In this document: positions 7,582 through 16,490 of the stretch, one piece after another
How the letters are laid out: each line of letters starts with the position of its first letter
Numbering within the stretch: position 1 is the stretch's first letter
NCBI GenBank assembly: GCA_031552735.1
Contig: JAVBMF010000024.1
Location: 1 to 64,000 of the forward strand
DNA length: 64,000 bases
Direction of reading: 5' to 3'
Source of the DNA: JAVBUY01 sp031552735
GTDB lineage: Bacteria; Bacillota; Clostridia; Christensenellales; Aristaeellaceae
Notes under the pieces: model-generated
The model's input: only the letters and a program-made list of their open reading frames with translations
What the model was told of the DNA's origin: nothing
Database searches by the model: none
Program-made: the position numbers and the translations under genes

Positions 7582-9939
7582 TTATATCTGCGCACGCCAA
7601 AAGGTTTCGAGCTGTCGGCGCACCTCGTCACCCGCGTTGGCCACGCGCAGCGGTTTCCACCCGGGCGGCAGCAGCGGCAACACCTGCGCCTGCATGAATC
7701 GGTCGTCAATCAGCACTGCCACGCCAATGTCGCGCTCGGTGCGGATGACTCGTCCCACCGCCTGCGTCACGCGCGTGATGCCCGGATAGCGATAGGCGTA
7801 CGCAAAGCCATCGCCCAGCTTGCGTTCATAATAGTCGCGCAGCGCCTCCCGCTCCACACACACCTGCGGCAGGCCGATGCCCACCACCGCCACACCGCAC
7901 AGCCGGTCGCCCGGCAAATCAATGCCCTCGGCAAACGCGCCGCCCATCACGCACAGGCCGAGCAGCGTGCCTTCGCGCGGCACAAACGCCGCCAGAAATG
8001 CCGCTCTGGCGGCTTCGTCCATGCCACTCTGCTGGATTTGCATCTCCACTCCCGGCAGCAACAGCGGCAGCAGTTCGGCGATTTGCCGCATATACGCGTA
8101 CGAGGGGAACATGCACAGATAGTTGCCCGGCTGCGCCAACGCCATCGCCGCCACCGCCTCGGCGACCGCCTGCGCGGTATCCTCCCGGTGCCCGTAGCGG
8201 GTCGATGCGCGGCGGCACACCACATGCAGGTGTTCCGGCGGAAACGGCGAGGGCAGCGCCAGCAAGCCGTCGCTTTGTGGGTCCACGCCCAGCAGTTGCG
8301 CATACCCGCGCAGCGGCGACAATGTCGCGGAAAACAGCACCACACCGCGCAGCTTGTCGGTGCACTTCTTTAGATACGCCGCGGGGTCCAGACAACGCAG
8401 GTGCAGCGTGACCTCCCTGCCGTGCTGCTCACGCAGCGGGATATATGTGTCGTCCATGCGCGACAGGCAGGTCAAATACTGCTGCGCCATCAAAAACGCG
8501 TCCAGTAATTCGCGTCCGGGCGATATGCCCAGCGCGGATTCAGCGGCGCCGACAAAACCTTCCGTCTCCTCGCGCAGATCAGCGAAGGCGGTGGGAATGT
8601 CCTCGCGCGCGGTCATCTCGGCGCGCTGCGCCTCCAGTGCCTTCAGCAGCGCGGTCATTGCGCGGTACAGCGCGTTTTTGCCGCCCTGCGCTGTGCGCCA
8701 GGCCCGCCGTGCCAGACGCAGCGCCTCGCTGCTCAGCATCGCGCTCAGCATGTCGCGCGCGCGGTCAACCAGATGATGCGCCTCATCCACCAGCAGCGTC
8801 ATGTCGCGCCGGAACTGGAACACGCGAATCAACCGCGCGCTCGGATCAAACGCGTAGTTGTAGTCGCACACCACCACATCGGCAATTTCGCACAAACACA
8901 GCGAGAACTCAAACGGGCAAACCTCGTGCGCCAGCGCCACCTCGCGCACTACTTCGTGCCGCCAGCTCTCCCTTGCGCACATGTCCGACAGCGCGTCGTC
9001 CAACCGCACAAAAAAACCCTTGGCATACGGGCATGCCAATGGGTCGCAATGCATGCCGCCCTCTCGCGGGCAGCACTTCTCCTTGGCCATGATCTCCAGC
9101 GCGCGCAGCGGCAGCCCGCTCGCGCAGAGCTGTTCCAGCGCGTCCAACGCCAGCGCGCGGCCGGTGGTGCGCGCCGTCAGATAGAAGATTTGCGCACTCA
9201 GCCCTTCGCCCAGCGCCTTGAGCGCCGGAAAAAGCGCCGCAACGGTTTTGCCGATGCCGGTGGGTGCCTCGGCCAGCAGCCGCTTTCTTTCACGGATCGC
9301 GATATACGCGTTGGCGGCGAACTCGCGCTGCCCGGCGCGAAATGTGTCAAAGGGAAACCCCAGTGCCGCGATGCCCTGATCACGCCTAGTGCGCCAAGCC
9401 ACCTGATCCTCCAGAAAGCGCAGGTAGCGCCCGGCTAGCGCGGCAAAGTCGCTCGCCAGACTATTGGCGTCCTGGGGGCGCTCAAAGCACGCCACCGGCT
9501 CGCCCTGAATGTCCACATACAGCACGCGCAGCAGCACCGCTGGCAAACCGCGTCCGGCGCACAGCATGTGCCCATAGCACGCGGCCTGCGCCCAGTGTTC
9601 GGGCCACGCGTCGGTCAACCCCGCGCCATGCCCGCTGTGCTTAATCTCCTCCACCACCAGCACGCCGTCGCGCAGGAACAGCCCATCGGCACGCCCGGTG
9701 ATCTCCAGCGTCACCAACTCGCCCGTCACAGTCGCTGACAGCGCCACCTCTGCCTCGTAGTCCTCGTGGCGTTCGCGCGCGGTTTGCTGGCGCGCGCGGT
9801 GCGCCTGCCCGCCGTCCAGCATCGCGCCCACCTGACTGCCGCCCGGCGTCAAGTCCTCGCCATGGATGGAAAACTCCACCACAGTGCGCACGGCGGCACG
9901 CGCACGGCTTGCCGTACCGCGTTTGCCGGGCTTGTCCAT
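7582..9939 (-). CDS. Cas4/RecB-like nuclease fused to an XPD/DinG-type iron-sulfur helicase
   Basis: 785 residues, probably a 5'-3' DNA helicase for repair. About residues 60-165 resemble a PD-(D/E)XK nuclease: GRADGLFLRDGVLVVEEIKH gives the D...ExK motif and QAACYGHML the late Q/Y motif. The helicase follows: EAPTGIGKTVAA is Walker A; four cysteines (KEKCCPREGG, MHCDPLACPY) are placed like the XPD 4Fe-4S cluster; VDEAHHLVDRA is the DEAH box; the C-terminal motif VGRVIRTERDIG closes it. Start set at the ATG at 9939: the GGGGAGGGG ribosome site is too close to the ATG at 9945. Stands alone, 36 nt downstream of yitT. Confidence 0.87.
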   Translation of the reverse strand: MDKPGKRGTASRARAAVRTVVEFSIHGEDLTPGGSQVGAMLDGGQAHRARQQTARERHEDYEAEVALSATVTGELVTLEITGRADGLFLRDGVLVVEEIKHSGHGAGLTDAWPEHWAQAACYGHMLCAGRGLPAVLLRVLYVDIQGEPVACFERPQDANSLASDFAALAGRYLRFLEDQVAWRTRRDQGIAALGFPFDTFRAGQREFAANAYIAIRERKRLLAEAPTGIGKTVAALFPALKALGEGLSAQIFYLTARTTGRALALDALEQLCASGLPLRALEIMAKEKCCPREGGMHCDPLACPYAKGFFVRLDDALSDMCARESWRHEVVREVALAHEVCPFEFSLCLCEIADVVVCDYNYAFDPSARLIRVFQFRRDMTLLVDEAHHLVDRARDMLSAMLSSEALRLARRAWRTAQGGKNALYRAMTALLKALEAQRAEMTAREDIPTAFADLREETEGFVGAAESALGISPGRELLDAFLMAQQYLTCLSRMDDTYIPLREQHGREVTLHLRCLDPAAYLKKCTDKLRGVVLFSATLSPLRGYAQLLGVDPQSDGLLALPSPFPPEHLHVVCRRASTRYGHREDTAQAVAEAVAAMALAQPGNYLCMFPSYAYMRQIAELLPLLLPGVEMQIQQSGMDEAARAAFLAAFVPREGTLLGLCVMGGAFAEGIDLPGDRLCGVAVVGIGLPQVCVEREALRDYYERKLGDGFAYAYRYPGITRVTQAVGRVIRTERDIGVAVLIDDRFMQAQVLPLLPPGWKPLRVANAGDEVRRQLETFWRAQI

Positions 9940-9975
9940 GCGCATCCCCTCCCCGCACCGCTTCTTTCGTAACCG

Positions 9976-10833
9976 CTACTTCTTCTGTTCCAGCCCTCGG
10001 AACCCCTCGCCCATCGCCTCGTGCACATCCGACACCGTGACAAACGCGCGCGGATCCATTTCAGCAATCAGCGTCTTTAGCCGCGCGACTTCCACCGTGC
10101 TGACCACGCAGAACACCATGTCGCGTTTTGCGCCACTGTATGCGCCGATGGCGGGGATCAGCGTCGCGCCGCGATCCATCTCGCCGGTGATGCGCGCGGC
10201 GATGTCTGCCCCGCGCGTGGTATTGATCCACAACTGCTTGGCGTTGTTAAAGCCCTGCAACACGATGTCGATCACCTTGCTGCACACCAGCAGCGCGACC
10301 ATCGCGTACAGCGCGGCTTGCGCGTCGAACACGAACCCGGCGGCCACCACCACCAGACAGTCAATGATCAGCAGCACACCGCCCACCGAAATCGGCGACC
10401 AGTGGTGATGGATCATCTTGGCCAGCAGATCGGTTCCGCCGGTGGTCGCCCCGGCGCGCAGCACCATGCCCAAACCAATGCCCATCAGCAGCCCGCCAAA
10501 GACCGACGCCAGCAGCATGTCGTGCGTTGGCGGCATCTGCGGAATCACGTCGATGAGCACCGACAGCAGCAGCATCGCCACCAGCGATCGCAGCGCGAAT
10601 GTTCGGCCGACCAGCCGATAGCCAAACAAAAACAACGGAATATTCAGCACAATGGAAGTCAATCCCACCGGCACGCGCATCATGGAATTGAGCAGCGTCG
10701 CAATGCCGGTGATGCCGCCCGGCGCGATATTGTTGGGCAGAAAAAACAGATCAAACGCCAGCGCCGCGATAACGCAGCCCACAATCAACTCCACATACGC
10801 CTGGGTACGTTCCCTGGTGAACATCGCCTGCAT
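9976..10833 (-). CDS. yitT: YitT family membrane protein (DUF161/DUF2179)
   Basis: 285 residues. Five or so hydrophobic segments lie in the first 190 residues, with the family motifs LPNNIAPGGITGIA and GATTGGTDLLAK. A soluble DUF2179 domain follows (RGATLIPAIGAYSGAKRDMV, MDPRAFVTVSDVHEAMGEGF). The function is unknown; DUF2179 resembles small ligand-binding domains. The start has AGGGTTTTC nearby. Transcription probably starts at the promoter at 11052-11079 and passes through the repeat at 10919-11046. Confidence 0.9.
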   Translation of the reverse strand: MQAMFTRERTQAYVELIVGCVIAALAFDLFFLPNNIAPGGITGIATLLNSMMRVPVGLTSIVLNIPLFLFGYRLVGRTFALRSLVAMLLLSVLIDVIPQMPPTHDMLLASVFGGLLMGIGLGMVLRAGATTGGTDLLAKMIHHHWSPISVGGVLLIIDCLVVVAAGFVFDAQAALYAMVALLVCSKVIDIVLQGFNNAKQLWINTTRGADIAARITGEMDRGATLIPAIGAYSGAKRDMVFCVVSTVEVARLKTLIAEMDPRAFVTVSDVHEAMGEGFRGLEQKK

Positions 10834-10894
10834 GAAAACCCTCCCGATCTATGCGCTGCCAAAAAAGAAACGGAAGTGACGCGGTGCGCCACTT

Positions 10895-10911
10895 AGCTTG
10901 TCCCACAAGCT
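10895..10911. terminator. Small hairpin followed by T-run
   Basis: AGCTTGT-CCC-ACAAGCT followed by three more T on the plus strand. It could be a weak plus-strand terminator or part of the yitT leader. No plus-strand gene ends here. Confidence 0.3.
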
Positions 10912-10918
10912 TTTGCAG

Positions 10919-11046
10919 AAACAGGCCGCCGAGAAATGCCAGATACGGTGAAAGCGCGAGGCCGTCCGCAGAAGGCGTATGACTGATACGCCGACAAGGC
11001 GGGCGAAGCGCTGACGCCGCAGATGGGCGTTTATCGACTGCCTGTT
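10919..11046. repeat. Intergenic inverted-repeat element, copy 1 (about 128 bp)
   Basis: Located 15 bp after the mazF stop codon. The ends carry AACAGGC and its inverse GCCTGTT. Along its length it aligns with the 129-bp element at 51607-51735: both have TCCG, then GGCGTATG, then CGCCGRCAAGGYGGGYG at the same spacing. It is a diverged member of a dispersed repeat family. Confidence 0.6.
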
Positions 11047-11051
11047 CCTCT

Positions 11052-11079
11052 ATTATACGCCTCAAAGCTCCTGTGTAAA
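11052..11079 (-). promoter_or_regulatory. Putative yitT promoter
   Basis: Minus strand TTTACA (11074-11079), a 16-bp spacer and TATAAT (11052-11057). The -35 box overlaps the mazF 3' end. Confidence 0.55.
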
Positions 11080-11412
11080 GCCCAGCGATATGCGCATCGC
11101 GTCATCGACCTGCGCCATCAGCGCATCGGGCAACTGCCCCAGCCGTTCACGCAGGCGCTTTTTTTCCAGCGTGCGCACCTGCTCGCCCAATATGACAGAG
11201 TCGCGCTTGAGCCCACTGGCCCCGGCGCTGACCTCCACATGCGTGGGCAGCTTCGCCTTCTCGATACGCGAGGTAATAGCCAGCACGATCACCGTCGGGC
11301 TATGCCGGTTGCCAATATCATTCTGGATGATCAGCACAGGGCGAATGCCGCCCTGTTCCGAGCCCACCACAGGATTCAAATCGGCGAAATAGATTTCGCC
11401 TCTTTTGATCAT
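11062..11412 (-). CDS. mazF: MazF/PemK-family toxin (NdoA-like endoribonuclease)
   Basis: 116 residues, the same length as Bacillus NdoA (EndoA). It begins IKRGEIYFADLNPVVGSEQG and contains GIRPVLIIQND (conserved Arg) and LAITSRIEKAKLPTHV (conserved Thr/Ser), then DSVILGEQVRTLEKKRL. Such proteins cut mRNA at short sequences and are neutralised by the partner antitoxin. Its start codon overlaps the mazE stop by 4 nt (ATGA), so the two are translationally coupled. In many Firmicutes this pair sits near acpS and a YjeF-type gene, as here. Confidence 0.95.
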   Translation of the reverse strand: MIKRGEIYFADLNPVVGSEQGGIRPVLIIQNDIGNRHSPTVIVLAITSRIEKAKLPTHVEVSAGASGLKRDSVILGEQVRTLEKKRLRERLGQLPDALMAQVDDAMRISLGFTQEL

Positions 11413-11687
11413 GGTTCTTCACTCTCCGCAAGCATAGCTTCATATACATCTAACGCGCGAAGATCGTGCTCTATCCCTTGCTGCGCCCATGCGCAATTGA
11501 TCTTCGCCATCTGCTCGTATCCTCTTTTCATTCGCTCTCCACTCTCTACCATATGCCGCCGCTGCAAATACTGCCACAACGCCTTGCCGATCAGCGCGCT
11601 GCGCGTCAGTCCCTCGGAAAAAGCCGCGGCATCAGCTTTTTCTAGGATTCGCTCGGGCAGCGACACCAGCACCTTGCGCTTTTCCAT
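11409..11687 (-). CDS. mazE: Ribbon-helix-helix antitoxin (EndoAI/MazE-like)
   Basis: 92 residues. The N-terminal KRKVLVSLPERILEKADAAA and GLTRSALIGKAL form a ribbon-helix-helix DNA-binding domain; the charged C-terminal helix would wrap the toxin. The ATG at 11687 has GAGGAGGACTGCCA upstream. It is directly upstream of mazF and 71 nt after nnrD. Autoregulation of the pair is expected from the family. Confidence 0.9.
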   Translation of the reverse strand: MEKRKVLVSLPERILEKADAAAFSEGLTRSALIGKALWQYLQRRHMVESGERMKRGYEQMAKINCAWAQQGIEHDLRALDVYEAMLAESEEP

Positions 11688-11758
11688 TGGCAGTCCTCCT
11701 CAGCGGGCGCAAAAAAAGAACGCTCCTCCCATTGTATGGAGAAGTGTTCCGCACTAGA

Positions 11759-12628
11759 CTATTTGCCGGACGATTCCAGCCCGCGCAGCACCTCGGCTAC
11801 GCACAGCACCAATTCCCAAGCGGTCATGCCGCGCGCGCCATATGTTCGTTGCGCGTGTTCGCCCGCCAACCCGTGGATGTACGCACCAGCCACCGCCGCG
11901 TCGTACGCCGCCATGCCCTGCGCGCACAGCGACGCGATCAGCCCGGTCAACACATCGCCGCTGCCGCCGGTCGCCATGCCGGAACAGCCGGTGGGGTTCA
12001 CACAATCGCGCGCGCCATCGGTGATCACCGTGCCCGCGCCCTTGAGCAACACGGTCGCGCCGGTGCGATGGGCCAGTTGCCGCGCGCAGCCCCGCCGATC
12101 CGCCTGCACCTGCTCGGTGGACATGCGCAGCAGACGTGCCATCTCGCCCGGATGCGGCGTCAGAATGGCTTTTGCGCCCAAATCCGGCATCGTGTCCATG
12201 GCCGCTAGCAGATTCAGCGCGTCAGCATCAAGCACGCGCGGCACATCAGCGAAAAAAAGCGGCATCAGCGCATCGGCTACTTCGGGCGTCGCGCGCAGCC
12301 CCGGCCCCACCGCCAGCGCAGCTTTGCCTGCCCAGGCCCGCGCCAAGTCCCCGGCTGCCGCGCTGTCCAGCCGCCCCTCTTTCTCCGGCAAGGGCAGCGC
12401 CATCGCGCAGGGCACCAGTTGCTGCACAATGGGCACAATGCTGCGCGGGCACGCCACTGTCACCAGCCCGCAACCGCCGCGCAGCGCGCCCTGCGCGCAC
12501 AACGCCGCCGCCCCGGCCATGCCCTGGCTGCCCGCCGCCACCAGCACGTGCCCTAGGCTGCCCTTGTGCGCGTCCAAGGGGCGCGTGGGCAGCATCGCGG
12601 CGATGCGCGCATCCTCCGGCCTATCCAT
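11759..12628 (-). CDS. nnrD: ADP/ATP-dependent NAD(P)H-hydrate dehydratase
   Basis: Repairs hydrated NAD(P)H. 289 residues, only the ribokinase-like dehydratase domain: HKGSLGHVLVAAGSQGMAGA, LTPHPGEMARLL and the signature TGGSGDVLTGLIASL. The epimerase half found in fused YjeF/NnrE proteins is missing. The ATG at 12628 overlaps the stop of the upstream VOC gene (TAATG), pointing to coupled translation; an alternative in-frame ATG at 12649 has GGAG only 2 nt away. The neighbours acpS and mazEF match the usual Firmicutes context. Confidence 0.92.
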   Translation of the reverse strand: MDRPEDARIAAMLPTRPLDAHKGSLGHVLVAAGSQGMAGAAALCAQGALRGGCGLVTVACPRSIVPIVQQLVPCAMALPLPEKEGRLDSAAAGDLARAWAGKAALAVGPGLRATPEVADALMPLFFADVPRVLDADALNLLAAMDTMPDLGAKAILTPHPGEMARLLRMSTEQVQADRRGCARQLAHRTGATVLLKGAGTVITDGARDCVNPTGCSGMATGGSGDVLTGLIASLCAQGMAAYDAAVAGAYIHGLAGEHAQRTYGARGMTAWELVLCVAEVLRGLESSGK

Positions 12629-13098
12629 TATCGGGACATATCCATGCATTGCTCCACAAAGTCCAATGGGAACTCCGTGCGCTGCGCGACTTCCGCTTCC
12701 GACATGCCGGAGCGCAGCATGCGCCGCACCACCACCACCATCGGCTCGCCAACCTCGATGATGTGCCCATCCAGATCATAGAAGCGCACGACCCGCTGCC
12801 CCCACGGCTGCTCGGTCAGCTCGTGCACATAGCGGATATCGTCGCGCGCGCGCAGCTTCTGCATAAAGTCGTCCATATCGTCGTGCTCAAACACCAGCTC
12901 GCCATTGCATGCCTGGCGCTTGACAGATTCCTCGGGCAGTCCGAGCAGGCGGCCAAAGCGCTGCTGCAACGCTACGCCGCAATCAAACGCCACGTTGTCG
13001 CCCAGGTCAAATTCAACGTGAAAACCAAACAATTCCTCGTAAAACTTTCTGGCCTTTGCCACGTCTTCCACCGCAATGAGCGTTCCCCAATAATGCAT
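12628..13098 (-). CDS. VOC-family protein
   Basis: 156 residues. MHYWGTLIAVEDVAKARKFY is the first beta-alpha-beta of a glyoxalase/bleomycin-resistance fold; RFYDLDGHIIEVGEPM is the characteristic end of the second module. A C-terminal helix of about 35 residues (VVRRMLRSGMSEAEVAQRTE) is extra. Substrate unknown. AGGAGGAAC lies upstream of the ATG at 13098. Coupled to nnrD downstream. Confidence 0.8.
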   Translation of the reverse strand: MHYWGTLIAVEDVAKARKFYEELFGFHVEFDLGDNVAFDCGVALQQRFGRLLGLPEESVKRQACNGELVFEHDDMDDFMQKLRARDDIRYVHELTEQPWGQRVVRFYDLDGHIIEVGEPMVVVVRRMLRSGMSEAEVAQRTEFPLDFVEQCMDMSR

Positions 13099-13116
13099 GG
13101 GTGTTCCTCCTATTGA

Positions 13117-13485
13117 TTATATGGATTCCGCGATGGCCATCGCCACCGCCGTATCGCCTTCATGCGAGATGCTCAGGTGCATGCGCGCGCCGCCGATGGC
13201 GGTCAGCCGCTCGGCCGCCGCGCCGGTCAGCGCCGCGATGGGCGCGCCCTGTGCGTCGTGCGCTACCGCCACCGCCAACAGCCCAATGCCCGCGATGCCC
13301 GTGCCCAGCGCCTTGAGCATTGCTTCCTTGGCGGCAAACATGCCCGCCGCGCTTTCCGCCGCGTTGGCGCGCTCCGCCAGATACGCCTGTTCCTCGTCGG
13401 TAAAATATCGCCGCGCAAAGCCCTTGTCCAGCATGCGCTGGATGCGCGATATCGCGCACAGATCCACCCCGCAGCCGACGATCAT
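13117..13485 (-). CDS. acpS: Holo-[acyl-carrier-protein] synthase
   Basis: Transfers 4'-phosphopantetheine to ACP. 122 residues, standard length. IVGCGVDLCAISRI holds the metal-binding Asp and GMFAAKEAMLKALGTGI the Glu/Lys motif. The start ATG at 13485 overlaps the upstream peptidase stop (ATGA), indicating coupled translation; the open frame further upstream is inside the peptidase gene and is not used. Confidence 0.95.
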   Translation of the reverse strand: MIVGCGVDLCAISRIQRMLDKGFARRYFTDEEQAYLAERANAAESAAGMFAAKEAMLKALGTGIAGIGLLAVAVAHDAQGAPIAALTGAAAERLTAIGGARMHLSISHEGDTAVAMAIAESI

Positions 13486-14420
13486 GCGCGCGCCTCCGTC
13501 CACACTGCGTTGGCAATGGCGCGCGCCATCACCTCGGCGGCTGCCGCGCACAGCGCGATGAAGGGAACTTCCTCGGCACATTGACCGGTCGCCACCGAAA
13601 AGATGGTGTCGCCATCCACCTGCGTATGCGCTGGCCGGATGCAGCGCGCAATGCCGTCATGCGCCACGGTGGCCAGGCGCATCGCTTGCTCCTTGGACAG
13701 CTTAGCGTCGGTGGCCACCACGCCAATGGTGGTATTGCGGCCAATCGGCGCGTCAACCTGCGCGCCGTCAAGCAGCACCTCCTGCGCCGGAACTGGCTTG
13801 CCATCGGGCAGCACGCCGCCAGCCAGCCACGCGCCGGTATGCGGATGATACACATCGCCCGCCGCGTTGACCGCGACGATAGCGCCGACTGTCACCGTGC
13901 CCACGCGCAACGATGCCGTGCCAATGCCGCCAAACTGGGGCTGCGTGCCCGGGATCAGCTTGCCGACGGTCGCGCCCGCGCCCGCGCCAACGCGCCCCTG
14001 CGCCACCGCGTCCGTCGCCGCCTGACACGCGGCATAGCCCATGCCCGCGTCCGGGAACACATCACTGGCGCCACAGGTCAGGTCAAACAGCACCGCCGTC
14101 GGCACAATGGGCACAATGCCCACGCCGACATCCAGCCCCACACCGGCCTCGCGCAGAAAGCGCATCGCGCCGTCCGCCGCGGCCAATCCATACGCGCTGC
14201 CACCGCACAGCAGCACCGCGTGCGGCCCCTGCACCAGATTGCCGGGCGATAAGAGGTCTGTTTCACGCGTGCCCGGCGCCGCGCCGCGCACATCGACGCC
14301 GCCCACAGCCTGCGCGCCGCACAGCACGGCGGTGACACCGGTGCAGGCGCTCATGTTCTGCGCCTGCCCGACGCGGATGTCGGCCACATCGGTGATGCTT
14401 CCTTCGAATCGCTGCTTCAC
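13482..14420 (-). CDS. P1-family (DmpA/peptidase S58) aminopeptidase-like protein
   Basis: 312 residues. Begins VKQRFEGSITDVADIRVGQAQ, typical of the family. It contains the glycine-rich core LLCGGSAYGLAAADGAMRFL and the self-processing region PIGRNTTIGVVATDAKLSK, where a Thr after Asn would become the N-terminal nucleophile after autocleavage. Start is a GTG at 14420 that overlaps the birA stop; GAGGAGTG lies upstream. Physiological substrate unknown (beta-aminopeptidase or D-amino-acid peptide in studied members). Confidence 0.88.
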   Translation of the reverse strand: MKQRFEGSITDVADIRVGQAQNMSACTGVTAVLCGAQAVGGVDVRGAAPGTRETDLLSPGNLVQGPHAVLLCGGSAYGLAAADGAMRFLREAGVGLDVGVGIVPIVPTAVLFDLTCGASDVFPDAGMGYAACQAATDAVAQGRVGAGAGATVGKLIPGTQPQFGGIGTASLRVGTVTVGAIVAVNAAGDVYHPHTGAWLAGGVLPDGKPVPAQEVLLDGAQVDAPIGRNTTIGVVATDAKLSKEQAMRLATVAHDGIARCIRPAHTQVDGDTIFSVATGQCAEEVPFIALCAAAAEVMARAIANAVWTEARA

Positions 14421-15391
14421 GCGCCCATCACTCCTCTCACCGATACGTCGGCGGCCAGCACCCGCCGCTCCGTGCCGTCCGCCTGCACCACCCACAGCGC
14501 GCCGGTATCGTCTATGCGCCGCGCAATGCCCTCAAAGGTCTCCTCGGCGGCAAGCACACGCACCGGTTGCCCCAGCGTCACGCTGCGCGCGGCATAGTCG
14601 GCCATCAAGCCGGGCAATCCCGCCGCTCGCCAGACATCGTAGCGATCCTCCAGCGCCCGCATCAGCGTGGCGATCAGCGGCACACGCTCCGGCGCTTGGC
14701 CGGTAGCCAGCAGCAGCGAAGTCGCGGTGTCGGCAATGTCCTGCGGGAAATCGGCCTGTGTGTGCCAGCCGTTGATGCCGATCCCGGCGACCACCCAGTC
14801 CACGCTGTCCATATTCGCCGATAACTCCAGCAGGATGCCGCAAACCTTCCTGCCGCCGATGATCACGTCATTGGGCCACTTGATGCCCGCGCGCACGCCG
14901 CAGCAGGTTGCCACCGCGTCGGTCACCGCCAGCGCGCACACCATTGCCAGACTGGGCACGCGCTCGGCGGGCATGTCCGGCCGTAGGATGGTGCTACACC
15001 ATACGCCCTTTTCCGGCGCGGAAAACCACCCGCGCCCACGGCGGCCGCGTCCATCGGTCTGCTCGGCAGCGATCACCAGCGTGCCCTCCGCCGCGCCTTC
15101 TCTGGCCAGGCGCTTGGCTTCGGTGTTGGTCGAGCCAATGCTTTCATAATAGTATGCTGGTCGGCCCATGCGCCCTGTGCGCAGCCGTGCCGCCAGCACC
15201 GGCGCAAAGGGCACGTCCGGCAGCGACTTCAGCGCATAGCCGTTGCGCCCCACATTGTCGATCACCGCGCCCATGCGCCGCAGCTTCTCCATGCGCTTCC
15301 AGACTGCGGCGCGCGTGATGCCCAGCGCCTCGCACATGCGCTGCCCGGATACATTCGGTTCGGCGATCAGCATCGCCAGCAGCTCCTCCAT
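14417..15391 (-). CDS. birA: Biotin operon repressor / biotin-[acetyl-CoA-carboxylase] ligase
   Basis: 324 residues. The N-terminal helix-turn-helix (NVSGQRMCEALGITRAAVWK) is followed by the ligase core with QTDGRGRRGRGWFSAPEKGV (biotinyl-AMP loop) and GIKWPNDVIIGGRKVCGIL, then a C-terminal SH3-like domain (SVTLGQPVRVLAAEETFEGI). It should charge biotin carrier proteins and repress biotin genes; none are in the window. ATG at 15391 has AAGGGGGG upstream. First gene of the birA-peptidase-acpS-VOC-nnrD run. Confidence 0.96.
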   Translation of the reverse strand: MEELLAMLIAEPNVSGQRMCEALGITRAAVWKRMEKLRRMGAVIDNVGRNGYALKSLPDVPFAPVLAARLRTGRMGRPAYYYESIGSTNTEAKRLAREGAAEGTLVIAAEQTDGRGRRGRGWFSAPEKGVWCSTILRPDMPAERVPSLAMVCALAVTDAVATCCGVRAGIKWPNDVIIGGRKVCGILLELSANMDSVDWVVAGIGINGWHTQADFPQDIADTATSLLLATGQAPERVPLIATLMRALEDRYDVWRAAGLPGLMADYAARSVTLGQPVRVLAAEETFEGIARRIDDTGALWVVQADGTERRVLAADVSVRGVMGA

Positions 15392-15416
15392 GCGCGCCCC
15401 CCTTTTTCTCCCTTCC

Positions 15417-15445
15417 AGTCTAGCCCAATACCCGCATTTTTGCAA
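15417..15445 (-). promoter_or_regulatory. birA promoter
   Basis: Minus strand TTGCAA (15440-15445), a 17-bp spacer and TAGACT (15417-15422). It overlaps back to back with the divergent moxR promoter. Confidence 0.7.
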
Positions 15446-15450
15446 TACGC

Positions 15451-15479
15451 TTGATTAACCGCGCCCATTCTTATATAAT
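15451..15479 (+). promoter_or_regulatory. moxR operon promoter
   Basis: TTGATT (15451-15456), a 17-bp spacer and TATAAT (15474-15479), 64 bp before the moxR start. Confidence 0.8.
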
Positions 15480-15542
15480 TTGAAAGATTAAGAAGCTATA
15501 TTTCTGTACACCATACGGAATACCCATCAGAGGAGAGCCAGC

Positions 15543-16490
15543 ATGCAACAACCACGCAGGATTATCCGTGCGCTCCAACAAAATATCGGGAAAGTCATTG
15601 TCGGCAAGGAAGAGGTCGTCGAGCTGGCGCTGATCGCCATGCTGTGCGGCGGTCATGTGCTGATCGAGGATGTGCCCGGCGTGGGCAAAACCACGCTGTG
15701 CAGCGCGCTGGCCAAATCGCTGGCCTGCTCGTTCAAGCGCATTCAGTTCACGCCCGACGTGACCCCTGCCGATGTTACCGGTTTTACCATTGTCAACTTC
15801 AAGACCGGCGAGATGGAGTTTCGCCCCGGCGCGGTGATGAGCCAGATCGTGCTGGCCGACGAGATCAACCGCACATCGCCCAAGACGCAGAGCTCGCTGC
15901 TGGAAGTCATGGAAGAAAAGCAGGTCACGGTGGACGGCGTCACCTATGCGATGCCGCAGCCGTTCATGGTGCTGGCCACACAGAACCCAGTGGAGTTTGT
16001 CGGCACCTATCCGCTGCCCGAGGCGCAGCTTGACCGCTTTTTCATGCGTATCTCGATCGGCTATCCGTCGGTGGAGGACGAAATGGACATCCTGGAACGC
16101 TATGCCAGCCCCACCACGCCGCTGTCCACGTTGCAGCCTGTGTGCGCTGCAGAGGACGTGGTCGCGCTGCAAAATGAAGTGCAGCGCATCTATTGCTCCA
16201 AAGAGGTGCGCTCCTACGTCGCCAACATCTGCGCCGCCACGCGCAAGCACAACGCGCTGCAACTGGGCGCCTCCACCCGCGCGGCCATCGCACTGGTGCG
16301 TGCCGCCCAGGCCAATGCACTGTTGGCCGGGCGCGATTTTATTCTGCCCGAGGATGTGCAGCAATTGGCCGAGTCTGTGCTGGCGCACCGCATCCTGCTT
16401 AGCCCCGATGCGCGCATGAAGGGGCTGACCACGCCGCGCGTGCTGCGCTCGGTGCTAGAAAACGTGGTCGTGCCGGTCAAGCTGCCATGA
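15543..16490 (+). CDS. MoxR-family AAA+ ATPase
   Basis: 315 residues. EDVPGVGKTTLCSAL is Walker A, VLADEINRTSPKTQSSLLEV is Walker B with the following family segment, and ATQNPVEFVGTYPLPEAQLDR is the sensor region. MoxR ATPases act as chaperones that assemble or activate partner proteins, normally the DUF58 (VWA-like) product encoded next. GAGGAGAGCCAGC lies before the ATG. Overlaps the next gene by 4 nt (ATGA). Confidence 0.95.
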   Translation: MQQPRRIIRALQQNIGKVIVGKEEVVELALIAMLCGGHVLIEDVPGVGKTTLCSALAKSLACSFKRIQFTPDVTPADVTGFTIVNFKTGEMEFRPGAVMSQIVLADEINRTSPKTQSSLLEVMEEKQVTVDGVTYAMPQPFMVLATQNPVEFVGTYPLPEAQLDRFFMRISIGYPSVEDEMDILERYASPTTPLSTLQPVCAAEDVVALQNEVQRIYCSKEVRSYVANICAATRKHNALQLGASTRAAIALVRAAQANALLAGRDFILPEDVQQLAESVLAHRILLSPDARMKGLTTPRVLRSVLENVVVPVKLP

